64,000 bases of DNA from contig NZ_JALBWM010000008.1 in assembly GCF_023895975.1 (NCBI RefSeq), forward strand, positions 1-64,000. Direction: 5' to 3'. The stretch is from Microbulbifer okhotskensis (GTDB lineage: Bacteria > Pseudomonadota > Gammaproteobacteria > Pseudomonadales > Cellvibrionaceae). Each line of letters opens with the position of its first letter. Positions within the stretch are counted from its first letter, which is position 1. Made by a program: the position numbers and the translations under genes. Shown in pieces: positions 54,224 to 62,920 of this stretch. The notes under the pieces were generated by a model. The model searched no databases and was not told the origin of the DNA. It worked only from the letters and a program-made list of their open reading frames with translations.

Positions 54224-54757
54224 ATGAAGAATCCATCCAGACGTCGATTCCTGGCTGTGACCTGCGCAACTGCGGCGGCCGTGAGCGCCGGACCGACTTT
54301 CGCAAAAGTAGGTAGCTCCCGCACCCTGAAAATGCGCAACCTGCACACCGGGGAGAAGCTGGAGACCGCCTACTGGACTAGCGGAGATTACAGTAGTGGG
54401 GGCCTAAAGCAGTTTAACAAACTGCTCCGTGACCACCGCGCCAATGAAGTTACCCGAATGGACCCTAAGCTTTTTGACATCATTTATAAGCTGAAGGAAA
54501 AATTCAATTTTAAGGGTACCATCGAGATTATCTCTGGTTACCGTTCACCTAAAACCAATGCCAAGCTGCGCGCCGCCGGCCGCGGTGTTGCCAAACGCAG
54601 TTACCACACCCGCGGTATGGCCATGGATATCCGCATGCCCGGTATTTCCCTGTCAAAGCTGCGACAAGCAGCGCTTGGCCTGAAGGCAGGTGGCGTCGGC
54701 TACTACCCGAAGAGTAATTTCGTACACGTGGATACTGGCCCAGTACGCCGCTGGTAA
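54224..54757 (+). CDS. mepK: MepK-like murein endopeptidase (DUF882/YcbK)
   Basis: A 177-aa peptidase M15_3-family protein. E. coli MepK cleaves the 3-3 crosslinks made by L,D-transpeptidases, and its gene is beside ycbB. Seen: a twin-arginine signal (SRRRFLAV, about 5-12) ending near FAKV, ISGYRSPKTNAKL, and the zinc site H128 with D135 (SYHTRGMAMDI) and H168 (NFVHVDTGP). The 'SYHTRG' and 'HVDTGPVRRW' motifs match the family closely. It follows the three L,D-transpeptidases by 697 nt on the same strand, so maker and cutter of 3-3 bonds are neighbours. Confidence 0.92.
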   Translation: MKNPSRRRFLAVTCATAAAVSAGPTFAKVGSSRTLKMRNLHTGEKLETAYWTSGDYSSGGLKQFNKLLRDHRANEVTRMDPKLFDIIYKLKEKFNFKGTIEIISGYRSPKTNAKLRAAGRGVAKRSYHTRGMAMDIRMPGISLSKLRQAALGLKAGGVGYYPKSNFVHVDTGPVRRW

Positions 54758-54780
54758 ACAATTTACCGAGCGAGAATCAC

Positions 54781-54816
54781 ACTTAAAAAACCCAGCTATT
54801 GCCGGGTTTTTTAAGT
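54781..54816. terminator. bidirectional terminator, mepK / imelysin gene
   Basis: ACTTAAAAAACCC (54781-54793) is exactly complementary to GGGTTTTTTAAGT (54804-54816); six-T runs occur on both strands. It separates the two convergent genes. Confidence 0.85.
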
Positions 54817-54818
54817 GT

Positions 54819-56000
54819 TCATTGGCTATCTGTCGGTAGGTTTACCGGCATCAAATCCTTTTCTGAAATAGGGACTTGAGTTGTACCGGCCATCAAACCA
54901 GCCATACGCTCAAGAAGTTTGCGTGCCCGGGCCAACTGGGTCAGCTGCGCCAACTCAATGGGATCCTCCATACGCAACAGCAACCCTTCAAAATCCATAA
55001 AGGTCTGCTCCAGCGCTGCCACCTGATGGCGGTCCAGTAACACCTCCGCCAAACCGCCCCCGCCTGTGGGTATCCAATTTGACTGTAGGGTTGCCATTAT
55101 TGCCAGTATCGACTGCTTGGAATCTGCTGCACGGCTGCTCTCCACGTCGCTTTCAGAACTTTCCGGTAGTCTGCGCAACAGCTGTTCGTCAATAACTTGG
55201 GTGTGGGCGGCGCGAATCTGCTGCAAGCGGGCGGCGGGGCCCAACGAAAGGTAGGGCCGCGAGAGGCTATTGGCTGCTGTAGGCCAACGTCGAGCCAATC
55301 TGGCCATATCCTCCTCGACGCCTTTCACAATTAGCCGGGTTAGCTCCCGCCGCCGATTGACTGCAAGCGCTTCGGGCTTTTCCCCTTCGGACTCCGCGTG
55401 AAACTGCCCAGCGGTGCGCTCATTGGTAGGCCCCCAAAGCATGACTTCCAGCGCGTGGAAGCCAGTACTGGCCTCCTCATGGGCCGTCAGCCTATGCTGC
55501 TTGCGGAGGTTCGCCAGGGACAGGTCAATCGCGGTATCGTTAACAATACCGCTATCCGAATAACCCGGCACCGTATCCAAATAGCCCGCCTGAGCCGGCC
55601 AGCTATCGACTGAGAGCAGTAACTTGCGCCCCTGGCTGCGCAATTCCCCGGCAAAAAATGCCATCTGGATATAGGGCAAAGAAGCTGCAAATTCCCTGTG
55701 GGCATCAAGCCAAGCGAGCCGGGCCTCTTCCAGCTTGTTTTCATCCGGCTCAGCCAGTAGCACGTCAATCGCGCGCTGAAGAGATTCAACGGCAGCGTGA
55801 GCATGAATTACCTGAGCCTCACCAGCTTGCCAAATTGCCACAGACAAGTCGCTCGCAGCCTTTTCGTTAATGGGCTGCGGGGCAACACTCTGCTGCTGGA
55901 CTTCCACTGTTTCTTGCGCTTTTTGCTCACAGCCGTAAAGCCCCGTCAAAGCACCGAAGAGAATAACCAGGGCCCGGTATTGGATGCTAGGTCCGTTCAC
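54819..56000 (-). CDS. imelysin/M75-family lipoprotein
   Basis: A periplasmic or outer-membrane lipoprotein of the imelysin (IrpA/ICMP) family, 393 aa. Seen: signal peptide with lipobox LYGC (Cys 24), the family GxHAxE motif as GFHALE (180-185) followed by VMLWG, and helical repeats. Family members bind iron or haem-iron or act as insulin-cleaving proteases in some reports; which holds here is open. GTG start at 56000. The gene could relate to the TonB system in this window through iron, but they are 10 kb apart. Confidence 0.83.
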   Translation of the reverse strand: MNGPSIQYRALVILFGALTGLYGCEQKAQETVEVQQQSVAPQPINEKAASDLSVAIWQAGEAQVIHAHAAVESLQRAIDVLLAEPDENKLEEARLAWLDAHREFAASLPYIQMAFFAGELRSQGRKLLLSVDSWPAQAGYLDTVPGYSDSGIVNDTAIDLSLANLRKQHRLTAHEEASTGFHALEVMLWGPTNERTAGQFHAESEGEKPEALAVNRRRELTRLIVKGVEEDMARLARRWPTAANSLSRPYLSLGPAARLQQIRAAHTQVIDEQLLRRLPESSESDVESSRAADSKQSILAIMATLQSNWIPTGGGGLAEVLLDRHQVAALEQTFMDFEGLLLRMEDPIELAQLTQLARARKLLERMAGLMAGTTQVPISEKDLMPVNLPTDSQ

Positions 56001-56046
56001 TCAATTCCCCATTTTGTATCACTCACAAACACCGACAAAGCTCCCA

Positions 56047-56712
56047 TTAATTGTCTTCACGCAAACTAATCACCGGCCACCCACGCGCTTCAGCTTCGGC
56101 GCGCAGGAGGTCGTCAGGGTCCACAGCAACCGGATGCTCCACTTCGTCAAGCAACGGCAGATCGTTAATCGAGTCACTGTAAAACCATTTTTCACAACTC
56201 ACATATTCGGGGTTCTGAGCTAACCATTGTCGCAAGCGCACCACTTTGCCCCCTTGGTAGCAAGGTTCTCCCACCACTCGGCCGGTAAAGCGGCCCTGCT
56301 GCTCCTCCGGCTCCGTAGCCAGCAACGTGTCCACCCCCAGGCGGGAAGCAATTGGCTCTACCACAAAACGATTAGTCGCAGTAATGATCATGATGTGGTG
56401 TCCTTTGCGACGGTGCTCGCCAATCAATTTTTGGGCGCGTGGTAACCACAACTCAGTAATCACCTCCTGCATAAACTCACTCTGCAAGTTATCCAGCTGC
56501 CCACGGGAAAGCTGTGCCAGGGGTTCTAGGGCGAACTCCAAATAGGCAAAAATATCCAGCTCACCACGCTGATAATCCTGGTAAAACCGATCATTGGTGG
56601 AGCGATAACGAGCCCCATCGACATGCTCACGCTCCACCAGAAATTCGCCCCAAGCATGATCACTATCGCCACCAATCAGCGTGTTATCCAGGTCAAAAAT
56701 TGCCAAGTGCAT
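56047..56712 (-). CDS. HAD-IB family hydrolase (SerB-like)
   Basis: A 221-aa haloacid dehalogenase phosphatase of subfamily IB. Seen: the nucleophile motif FDLDNTL (D7, D9), motif II in IITATNRF, a Lys in QGGKVVRL, and motif III/IV DSINDLPLL. It could act on phosphoserine-like or lipid phosphates; the substrate is unknown. I start at 56712 because GGGAG lies 8 nt upstream and this gives the usual short N-terminus; the frame continues far upstream without homology. Such a gene stands next to rppH in Pseudomonas too. Confidence 0.88.
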   Translation of the reverse strand: MHLAIFDLDNTLIGGDSDHAWGEFLVEREHVDGARYRSTNDRFYQDYQRGELDIFAYLEFALEPLAQLSRGQLDNLQSEFMQEVITELWLPRAQKLIGEHRRKGHHIMIITATNRFVVEPIASRLGVDTLLATEPEEQQGRFTGRVVGEPCYQGGKVVRLRQWLAQNPEYVSCEKWFYSDSINDLPLLDEVEHPVAVDPDDLLRAEAEARGWPVISLREDN

Positions 56713-56920
56713 AGTTGACACTCCCGTAACTATAGGCCCCCCAAGGGCATTTGACCGCCAAGATGGCTCAAACGCCATCAAGCGGTTGGCAATTTTACCT
56801 TGCACCGCACGACAGCACACGGACTGTGTCACTGAATTGCTGTAAACCCCCCGCTGTGGAACAATGTGGAGCAAGTAAGTGCGGTGCACGGCTGCACACA
56901 ACAGTATTGAGGATGGTATT

Positions 56921-57556
56921 TTGGGCGACGGCAAGCCGGCACAAGCCGGGCGAAAAAACCGCCGTAAGTCCGCCAAGCATTCAAATCGCAACGATAGCGC
57001 CCCAAGTGGTAACAAGAACCGGGGCAGCGGTGGCGAGGGCAGCAGTAATATCGATGCCGAGGGGTTTCGCCCCAATGTTGGTATTATCGTGCTCAACGCC
57101 CACGGTCAGGCACTGTGGGCGCGGCGGGTAGGTGGCAAGGACGCCTGGCAGTTTCCCCAGGGTGGTATTAATCCGGGCGAAACCCCTGAACAGGCGCTAT
57201 ATAGGGAACTGTACGAAGAAGTAGGCCTCACTCGTGATCAAGTCAGTATGATCGCCTGTACCCGTGGCTGGCTGCGCTATCGCCTGCCACAAAGGCTGAT
57301 TCGGCGTCGCTCTGAACCTCTGTGTATTGGCCAAAAGCAGAAATGGTACCTGCTGAAACTTGAGGCCACTGAAGCCTCCATCAGCTTTGACAATGGTTAC
57401 AAACCCGAATTCGACCACTGGCGCTGGGTAAGTTATTGGCACCCTTTGAGTAAAGTAGTGACCTTCAAGCGAGAAGTATACCGGCGCGCGCTGACCGAGC
57501 TGGCACCACAACAAATACAGCTGGAGAGACGCTGGCTTCGTGAGCAGGGCGACTGA
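56921..57556 (+). CDS. rppH: RNA pyrophosphohydrolase with a basic N-terminal extension
   Basis: Removes pyrophosphate from 5'-triphosphate mRNA ends and so triggers decay by RNase E. Seen: [38 protein letters not shown], the Nudix box REL(Y)EEVG (RELYEEVG), and later [10 protein letters not shown]. coli RppH (176 aa) begins about where IDAEGFRP occurs here. The preferred start is TTG 56921 (GAGGA 7 nt upstream), which adds roughly 45 residues rich in Lys, Arg, Asn, Ser and Gly. A start near the IDAEGF codons lacks a normal start codon. The frame is open to GTG 56879. Confidence 0.9.
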   Translation: MGDGKPAQAGRKNRRKSAKHSNRNDSAPSGNKNRGSGGEGSSNIDAEGFRPNVGIIVLNAHGQALWARRVGGKDAWQFPQGGINPGETPEQALYRELYEEVGLTRDQVSMIACTRGWLRYRLPQRLIRRRSEPLCIGQKQKWYLLKLEATEASISFDNGYKPEFDHWRWVSYWHPLSKVVTFKREVYRRALTELAPQQIQLERRWLREQGD

Positions 57557-57660
57557 TCGCAGCACTGCCGCTCACCAGCTCTACAAGAACGGCCCCAGTC
57601 AGCATTGAAGCATCTTTGCGGGGCCAATGAATTTCTCCGTTGATTGGCGAGGATAGGCCA

Positions 57661-59937
57661 TTGCTCGGATCTCTGCGCAGCATTGTTCAGGAAGTTAACG
57701 CCGCCAGGGACCTCTCTGCGGTACTGGAAATCATCGTGCGCCGCGTGCGGGAAATCATGCATACCCGCGTCTGTTCTGTGTATCTTCGCGACAAGCAACT
57801 CGGCAATTACGTCCTGATGGCAACTGACGGCCTGAACCCCAAGGCCGTGGGCCAGGTTCACCTGGCGCCTGGTGAGGGGCTTGTCGGCAATGTGGTCACA
57901 AGAGAAGAACCGATTAACCTGGAGAGGGCCGAGGCCCACCCGGCCTTCCAATACTTCCCATCTACCGGGGAAGAACGCTTCAGTGCATTTCTTGGCACTC
58001 CCATCATTCACCACCGCGCCGTATTAGGCGTACTGGTCGTCCAGCAGGAGCAACAACGCCGCTTCGACGAGGGGGAAGAGGCCTTTCTGGTCACACTCTC
58101 CGCCCAGCTCGCCGGAGCCATTGCCCACGCCGAAGCGACAGGCCTACTCGCCACTATCGGCAAGCAGCGGCGCGAAACACACTTCTCCGGTATCGCTGCA
58201 TCCCCCGGCGTCGCTATAGGTCGCACGCATATCGTCACGCCCCAGGCGAATCTATCCGCAGTGCCCTACTCCGAGTGCCGGGATATCGACGTAGAACTCA
58301 CCCTGTTTCAGCAGGCCCTGGTCGCAGCCCAAAAGGAAATTCGCGAAGTTGGCGAGCGCCTCAAGTGCGACCTGAGCCCCGAAGAGCGCGCCCTGTTCGA
58401 TGCCTATATCAGCATGCTTGACGACAGCTCTCTCGCCGTAGAGGTCTGCAATCGAATCAAGCAGCAATTGAGTGCGCCACGCGCCTGGGCTGAAGTAATG
58501 CTGGAGCATGTCCGGCGCTTTGAAGCCATGTCGGACTCCTACTTTCGCGATAGAGCTGCCGATGTACGGGACCTCGGTGCCCGTGTCCTCGTGCATCTGC
58601 GACAGCAGCAGCAAACTGATAGGGAGTATCCCGACAACACGATTCTTATCGGGGAGGAACTGACAGCTGCCGTACTTGCCGAAGTGCCGCGGGAAAAACT
58701 GATTGGCGCCGTTTCAGTAAAAGGTTCCTCCAACAGTCACGTTGCCATTATTGCCCGGGCGATGGGTCTACCCGCGGTCATGGGCGTTCAGGACCTGCCC
58801 TACGAAACCATCGATGGTGTCGATATGGTGGTGGATGGTTACCGGGGTGATCTGCATATTCACCCCGGTGCCGAGCTGAAGCGCCGCTATGACGAGATTG
58901 TCGCGGAAGAACAACAGCTGGCCCGCAACCTGGATCACTTGGCCAAGCTACCGGCGGTGACGTCCGACGGCCACCGGGTTCGCCTCTTGGTAAATACAGG
59001 CTTGATGGCCGATGTAGTTCGCTCATTGGAACGCGGTGCTGAGGGCGTCGGCCTCTTCCGCACCGAGGTCCCATTCCTATTGCGGGATCGCTTCCCATCG
59101 GAGGAAGAGCAGCGGGAAATTTACCGCGAACAACTGGAAGCTTTTGCGCCTTTGCCAGTCACCATGCGTACCCTCGATATCGGCGGTGACAAAGCCCTGG
59201 CCTATTTCCCCATTGAGGAGACTAACCCCTTCCTCGGCTGGCGCGGTATCCGCGTCACTCTCGACCATCCTGAAATTTTCCTGGCGCAAGTACGCGCCAT
59301 GATGAAAGCCAGCCAGGGGCTGAACAATCTGCGTATCATGCTGCCCATGATCAGTGGCCTAAACGAGCTCGAAGCGTCACGCAAATTGGTCGAAAGAGCC
59401 TACCGGGAATTACTTGAGGAGGGCTACGAAATTGTTATGCCCCCACTGGGGGTTATGGTCGAGGTGCCGTCAGCAGTTTACCAAGTGCGTGAACTCGCCG
59501 AACGTGCAGACTTTATTTCCGTTGGCAGCAATGATCTCACCCAATACCTTTTGGCGGTGGACCGTAATAACAGCCGGGTCGCCAATATTTACCACGCACT
59601 CCACCCCGCAGTGCTGCGCGCTTTACAGGAAATTGTTACAACCGCTCATTCTGTCGGCATCGAAGTGGGTATTTGTGGCGAACTGGCCGGTGAACCCGGT
59701 GGCGCGATATTACTGGTAGCAATGGGCTACGATATGCTGTCGATGAATGCCACTAACTTGCCACGGATTAAGGCGACGCTGCGAGCGATACGCCAAGAGG
59801 ATGCTCACCTGTTATTGCAGCAGGTTATTCATATGCACTGTGCTGAGGATATCGAAAAAGCAGTCCACAGCTATTTAAAAAAGATCGGTCTGAAGAAAAT
59901 TCTCCGCCTGCCGGAACAGGAAAAGAAAACTGGATAA
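57661..59937 (+). CDS. ptsP: PEP-protein phosphotransferase PtsP (EI-Ntr)
   Basis: First enzyme of the nitrogen PTS, passing phosphate from PEP to NPr (PtsO) and on to EIIA-Ntr. Seen: an N-terminal GAF domain (about 1-150; REIMHTRVCSVYLRDK), the EI phosphohistidine site SSNSHVAIIARAMG (His 360), the PEP-binding barrel with LFRTEVPFLLRDR and RTLDIGGDKAL, and GICGELAGEPGGA with the catalytic Cys. 758 aa (E. coli 748). TTG start at 57661, GAGGA 7 nt upstream; the frame also allows TTG 57640. Follows rppH as in E. coli and Pseudomonas. Confidence 0.95.
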   Translation: MLGSLRSIVQEVNAARDLSAVLEIIVRRVREIMHTRVCSVYLRDKQLGNYVLMATDGLNPKAVGQVHLAPGEGLVGNVVTREEPINLERAEAHPAFQYFPSTGEERFSAFLGTPIIHHRAVLGVLVVQQEQQRRFDEGEEAFLVTLSAQLAGAIAHAEATGLLATIGKQRRETHFSGIAASPGVAIGRTHIVTPQANLSAVPYSECRDIDVELTLFQQALVAAQKEIREVGERLKCDLSPEERALFDAYISMLDDSSLAVEVCNRIKQQLSAPRAWAEVMLEHVRRFEAMSDSYFRDRAADVRDLGARVLVHLRQQQQTDREYPDNTILIGEELTAAVLAEVPREKLIGAVSVKGSSNSHVAIIARAMGLPAVMGVQDLPYETIDGVDMVVDGYRGDLHIHPGAELKRRYDEIVAEEQQLARNLDHLAKLPAVTSDGHRVRLLVNTGLMADVVRSLERGAEGVGLFRTEVPFLLRDRFPSEEEQREIYREQLEAFAPLPVTMRTLDIGGDKALAYFPIEETNPFLGWRGIRVTLDHPEIFLAQVRAMMKASQGLNNLRIMLPMISGLNELEASRKLVERAYRELLEEGYEIVMPPLGVMVEVPSAVYQVRELAERADFISVGSNDLTQYLLAVDRNNSRVANIYHALHPAVLRALQEIVTTAHSVGIEVGICGELAGEPGGAILLVAMGYDMLSMNATNLPRIKATLRAIRQEDAHLLLQQVIHMHCAEDIEKAVHSYLKKIGLKKILRLPEQEKKTG

Positions 59938-59938
59938 A

Positions 59939-59970
59939 AAAAGCCGCAGCAAAAGGCAGCGGCTTTTCTT
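59939..59970. terminator. terminator, ptsP / gcvH
   Basis: AAAAGCCGC (59939-59947) pairs with GCGGCTTTT (59959-59967), with T-rich sequence after it on the plus strand and A-rich (T-rich on minus) before it. It lies between the convergent ptsP and gcvH genes. Confidence 0.75.
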
Positions 59971-59988
59971 TTCTAGCGAGTACTGAAA

Positions 59989-60375
59989 TTAATCTTCAGA
60001 CTCGGAGCGGTATGTATCCGCATCCAGCATGTTTTTCAACTCTTTTACATCGGAAGGCTTGATACGGAAGAACCAACCGTCATCGTAAGGGGAGGAATTA
60101 ACGGTTTCTGGAGCATCTTCCAAAGCTTCGTTCACAGCGACCACTTCACCGGAAACCGGGGAATAGATATCGCTGGCGGCTTTAACGGATTCAACCACAC
60201 CGGCCTCATCTCCAGCGGCCAGAGTGTTGCCCACTTCTGGCGTTTCAACGTAAACCACGTCACCCAGAGCATCCTGAGCATGGTCGCTGATGCCAATAGT
60301 CACAGTACCGTCCTCTTCCAGGCGTGCCCACTCGTGGCTGGAGAGGTATTTCAATTCATTGCGGATTTCGCTCAT
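59989..60375 (-). CDS. gcvH: glycine cleavage system H protein
   Basis: Lipoyl carrier protein of the glycine cleavage system, 128 aa (normal). Seen: the opening [30 protein letters not shown], the lipoylation site [13 protein letters not shown] (Lys 65), and a C-terminal domain with [19 protein letters not shown] lies 8 nt before the ATG. It is downstream of gcvT by 65 nt; gcvP (and lpd) are not in the window. Confidence 0.97.
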   Translation of the reverse strand: MSEIRNELKYLSSHEWARLEEDGTVTIGISDHAQDALGDVVYVETPEVGNTLAAGDEAGVVESVKAASDIYSPVSGEVVAVNEALEDAPETVNSSPYDDGWFFRIKPSDVKELKNMLDADTYRSESED

Positions 60376-60440
60376 GCTGTTATCCCTTGATTAAGCATCT
60401 AAATTTTTATCTTACTGACGCGTACACCTGTGGGCGACGC

Positions 60441-61529
60441 TTATATAATCGATTTGCCGTTGCGCACAAAACAGGGCTTAACCACCTTGACCGGCTGCAG
60501 CTTCTTACGGATTTCCACTTGAGCCGTATAACCGACCGTCACAGGTACCCTTGCCAGAGCAATGGAGTAACCCAGAGTTGGTGAAAAGGTGCCGCTGGTA
60601 ATGATACCGCGGTCGTCACTATCGTCTACTACCACCTGCTGGCCTGCGCGCAATACGCTGCGCTCTTCCAGCACCAAACCCACCAGCTTGCGCTTCACGC
60701 CGTCGGCTTTTTCCTGCTCAAGAACAGCGCGGCCGATAAAGTCACGGCTCTCCGGTGCCCAGGCGATAGTCCAAGCCATATTGGCCACCAGAGGAGAGGT
60801 CTCATCATCCATCTCGTGCCCATAGAGGTTCATGCCAGCTTCCAGGCGCAGGGTGTCGCGGGCGCCCAAGCCACAGGGGGCCACACCAGCTTCGCCCAGG
60901 GCGCGCCAAAAACCGCTGGCATCCTCTCCTGGCAGCATAATTTCCAGGCCATCCTCACCGGTATAACCAGTGCGCGCCACAAACCAGCCGCCGCGGGCCA
61001 CACTCTGGAAAACCTTCAGTGCATCAATCGCTGCCGTCCACTCAATCCCTAAAACCTGCTTAGTTTTGTCGATGGCATTGGGGCCCTGAATAGCGATCAT
61101 TGCCACATCCGGGCACTCGGTCAGGGTAACCGCAAAGGCTTCTGCCTGTTTGCGCATCCAGGCCAGGTCTTTCTCCCTGGTCGCACAGTTAACAACCACC
61201 CGGTAACCCGGGTCGCGCAAGTATACGATGAGGTCGTCGATAACACCGCCATTCTCATTGAGCATGCCCGTATAAAGGGCTTTACCCGGACTTCCATCGA
61301 GTTTGGCAACATCATTGGCGAACAGATAACGCAGGTAGTCGCGGGCTTCAGCCCCATCTACATCGACTACGGTCATGTGGGAGACATCGAACATCCCCGC
61401 ATCGGTGCGCACTTTATTGTGCTCGTCCAGCTGCGAACCGTAGTGCAGCGGCATGTCCCATCCACCGAAATCCACCATTTTGCCGCCCATAGCGACATGC
61501 GTGTCATACAGAGGAGTTCTATTTCCCAT
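60441..61529 (-). CDS. gcvT: aminomethyltransferase (glycine cleavage T protein)
   Basis: Transfers the methylene group from the H-protein aminomethyl arm to tetrahydrofolate, releasing ammonia. Seen: [20 protein letters not shown] at the start, [48 protein letters not shown] and a C-terminal domain ending [16 protein letters not shown]. 362 aa (E. coli 364). With gcvH it forms a partial gcv operon. The 270-nt upstream leader has hairpins worth examining (see findings). Confidence 0.95.
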   Translation of the reverse strand: MGNRTPLYDTHVAMGGKMVDFGGWDMPLHYGSQLDEHNKVRTDAGMFDVSHMTVVDVDGAEARDYLRYLFANDVAKLDGSPGKALYTGMLNENGGVIDDLIVYLRDPGYRVVVNCATREKDLAWMRKQAEAFAVTLTECPDVAMIAIQGPNAIDKTKQVLGIEWTAAIDALKVFQSVARGGWFVARTGYTGEDGLEIMLPGEDASGFWRALGEAGVAPCGLGARDTLRLEAGMNLYGHEMDDETSPLVANMAWTIAWAPESRDFIGRAVLEQEKADGVKRKLVGLVLEERSVLRAGQQVVVDDSDDRGIITSGTFSPTLGYSIALARVPVTVGYTAQVEIRKKLQPVKVVKPCFVRNGKSII

Positions 61530-61651
61530 CTTTAAAATCTCAGTCCGTCAGGTTCCGAAGCGGCGTATTCTAGCGGCTTGGGTACCGGCCTTTCCAGCGG
61601 GGCAGGCACGGCAATACATATGCCCTGCAAGCCTAGCAGGCATCGGTAGTA

Positions 61652-61667
61652 AAACCTGTCCAGGTTT
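61652..61667 (-). promoter_or_regulatory. hairpin with T-tract in the gcvT leader
   Basis: AAACCTG and CAGGTTT (61652-61658 / 61661-61667) form a compact stem; on the minus strand it is followed by TTTTA, like a short intrinsic terminator about 120 nt before gcvT. A larger imperfect hairpin (TGCCCTGC facing GCAGGCA, 61621-61643) lies between it and the gene. Attenuation is possible but unproven. Confidence 0.35.
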
Positions 61668-61799
61668 ACAGACACCGTCAAAGATTCCGCCGGCGCCCTA
61701 TCCAGCGCTCATTGGGGTTTTATAAATATCCGCAGCATGGCTCTCCCTACAATAGGGAAAGACTAATATGCTTGTTTTTTAAGCGGCCGACACTCCGAA

Positions 61800-62915
61800 T
61801 CACTCACTACTACGATCGCGTCCATGACTCGCCTCTTCAGTGTCTTTCTCCCCCTGGGCCGCCTCATCCACCTTGAGACCATATTTCTTGGAACGCCAAC
61901 GCCACAAACGCTTAGCCAGTTCCTGTCGGTCGGGAGTTTTGTCGGCTTCATCGACAATTTCTTCACCGAGCAACGTCTCAAGCAGGTCCTCCAGTGTCAC
62001 CAATCCTTCCAAACCGCCGTACTCATCCATCACCGCACTGATTTGCACACGGCGTGACAGCATCTTTTGAAAGGCCTGGTAGATAGTTGCAGTTTCCGGG
62101 AGTATCAACATGTCGCGGCGGAAATCCGCCAATTTCCGCTGGTGCTCGCCCTTGGCGTACGCCAGTAACAATTCCTGCCGCAGAACAAACCCAACCACAC
62201 AATCCGGGTCGCGGTTTTCATAGACCGGAATACGGGAAAAACGCCCTTTCTCTGCATCTTCATACGCCTCTCCCACGGTCACATCTTGGGACAGCGAAAA
62301 AACCACCGTGCGCGGGGTCATTACCTCCCGCACAGAGTGGTCCCGCAAGGTAAAGAACAAGTTGCGCAGAATACTGGACTCCCGCTGCTCCAGTTGTCCT
62401 TCCGCTTCCCCAATCTCCGCCATGATGGCAAATTCATCGCGACTGAAGCCGGTCAGGGTTGGGCCGTGGGACAGGCCCCGGGTCAACCATTCCGACATTT
62501 TTACAAACGGGTGTAACAGCCAAACCAAACCGCGCAACACATAGGCCGTATGAGGAGCCAACTGGCGCCAGTAAACGGCCCCGAGGGTTTTCGGAATAAT
62601 CTCAGAGAAGACCAAAATCAACAGGGTCAAAATAGCCGATGCGATCCCCAGGTACTGATTGCCAAATACTGCCGCAGCCTGTGCACCGGCACCGGCTGCG
62701 CCCGCCGTATGTGCAATGGTATTGAGGGTAAGAATAGCGGCCAGAGGCGCATTGATATCCGATTTGAGTTTACGTAGTAAAGGCCCGGCCTTATGCCCCT
62801 CCCGCTCCAACAATCGCACGTAGGGCGTTGTTACACTGAGAATGACCGACTCGGCTATTGAGCACAGAAAGGAAAAGCCGAGAGCAATACAAATATAGGT
62901 AATCAGTAAAATCAT
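61800..62915 (-). CDS. CNNM/CorC-like transporter (DUF21 plus CBS domains)
   Basis: An inner-membrane protein of the CNNM/HlyC-CorC family, 371 aa, linked in relatives to magnesium or cobalt efflux. Seen: an N-terminal DUF21 domain with four hydrophobic segments (about 1-170; SIAESVILSVTTPYVRLLER, LVFSEIIPKTLGAVYW), then a CBS pair (about 195-320; VREVMTPRTVVFSLSQDVTV, SAVMDEYGGLEGLVTLEDLL). The C-terminal CorC_HlyC domain of longer relatives is absent and replaced by an acidic/basic tail. The ATG lies 5 nt after the rhomboid stop, so the two are co-transcribed. Confidence 0.87.
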   Translation of the reverse strand: MILLITYICIALGFSFLCSIAESVILSVTTPYVRLLEREGHKAGPLLRKLKSDINAPLAAILTLNTIAHTAGAAGAGAQAAAVFGNQYLGIASAILTLLILVFSEIIPKTLGAVYWRQLAPHTAYVLRGLVWLLHPFVKMSEWLTRGLSHGPTLTGFSRDEFAIMAEIGEAEGQLEQRESSILRNLFFTLRDHSVREVMTPRTVVFSLSQDVTVGEAYEDAEKGRFSRIPVYENRDPDCVVGFVLRQELLLAYAKGEHQRKLADFRRDMLILPETATIYQAFQKMLSRRVQISAVMDEYGGLEGLVTLEDLLETLLGEEIVDEADKTPDRQELAKRLWRWRSKKYGLKVDEAAQGEKDTEEASHGRDRSSE

Positions 62916-62920
62916 ATAAC

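Noticed and set aside
56713..57096. Long N-terminal extension of the HAD hydrolase
   Set aside because: 128 extra residues lack HAD similarity, cross the rppH promoter region, and a good ribosome binding site precedes ATG 56712.
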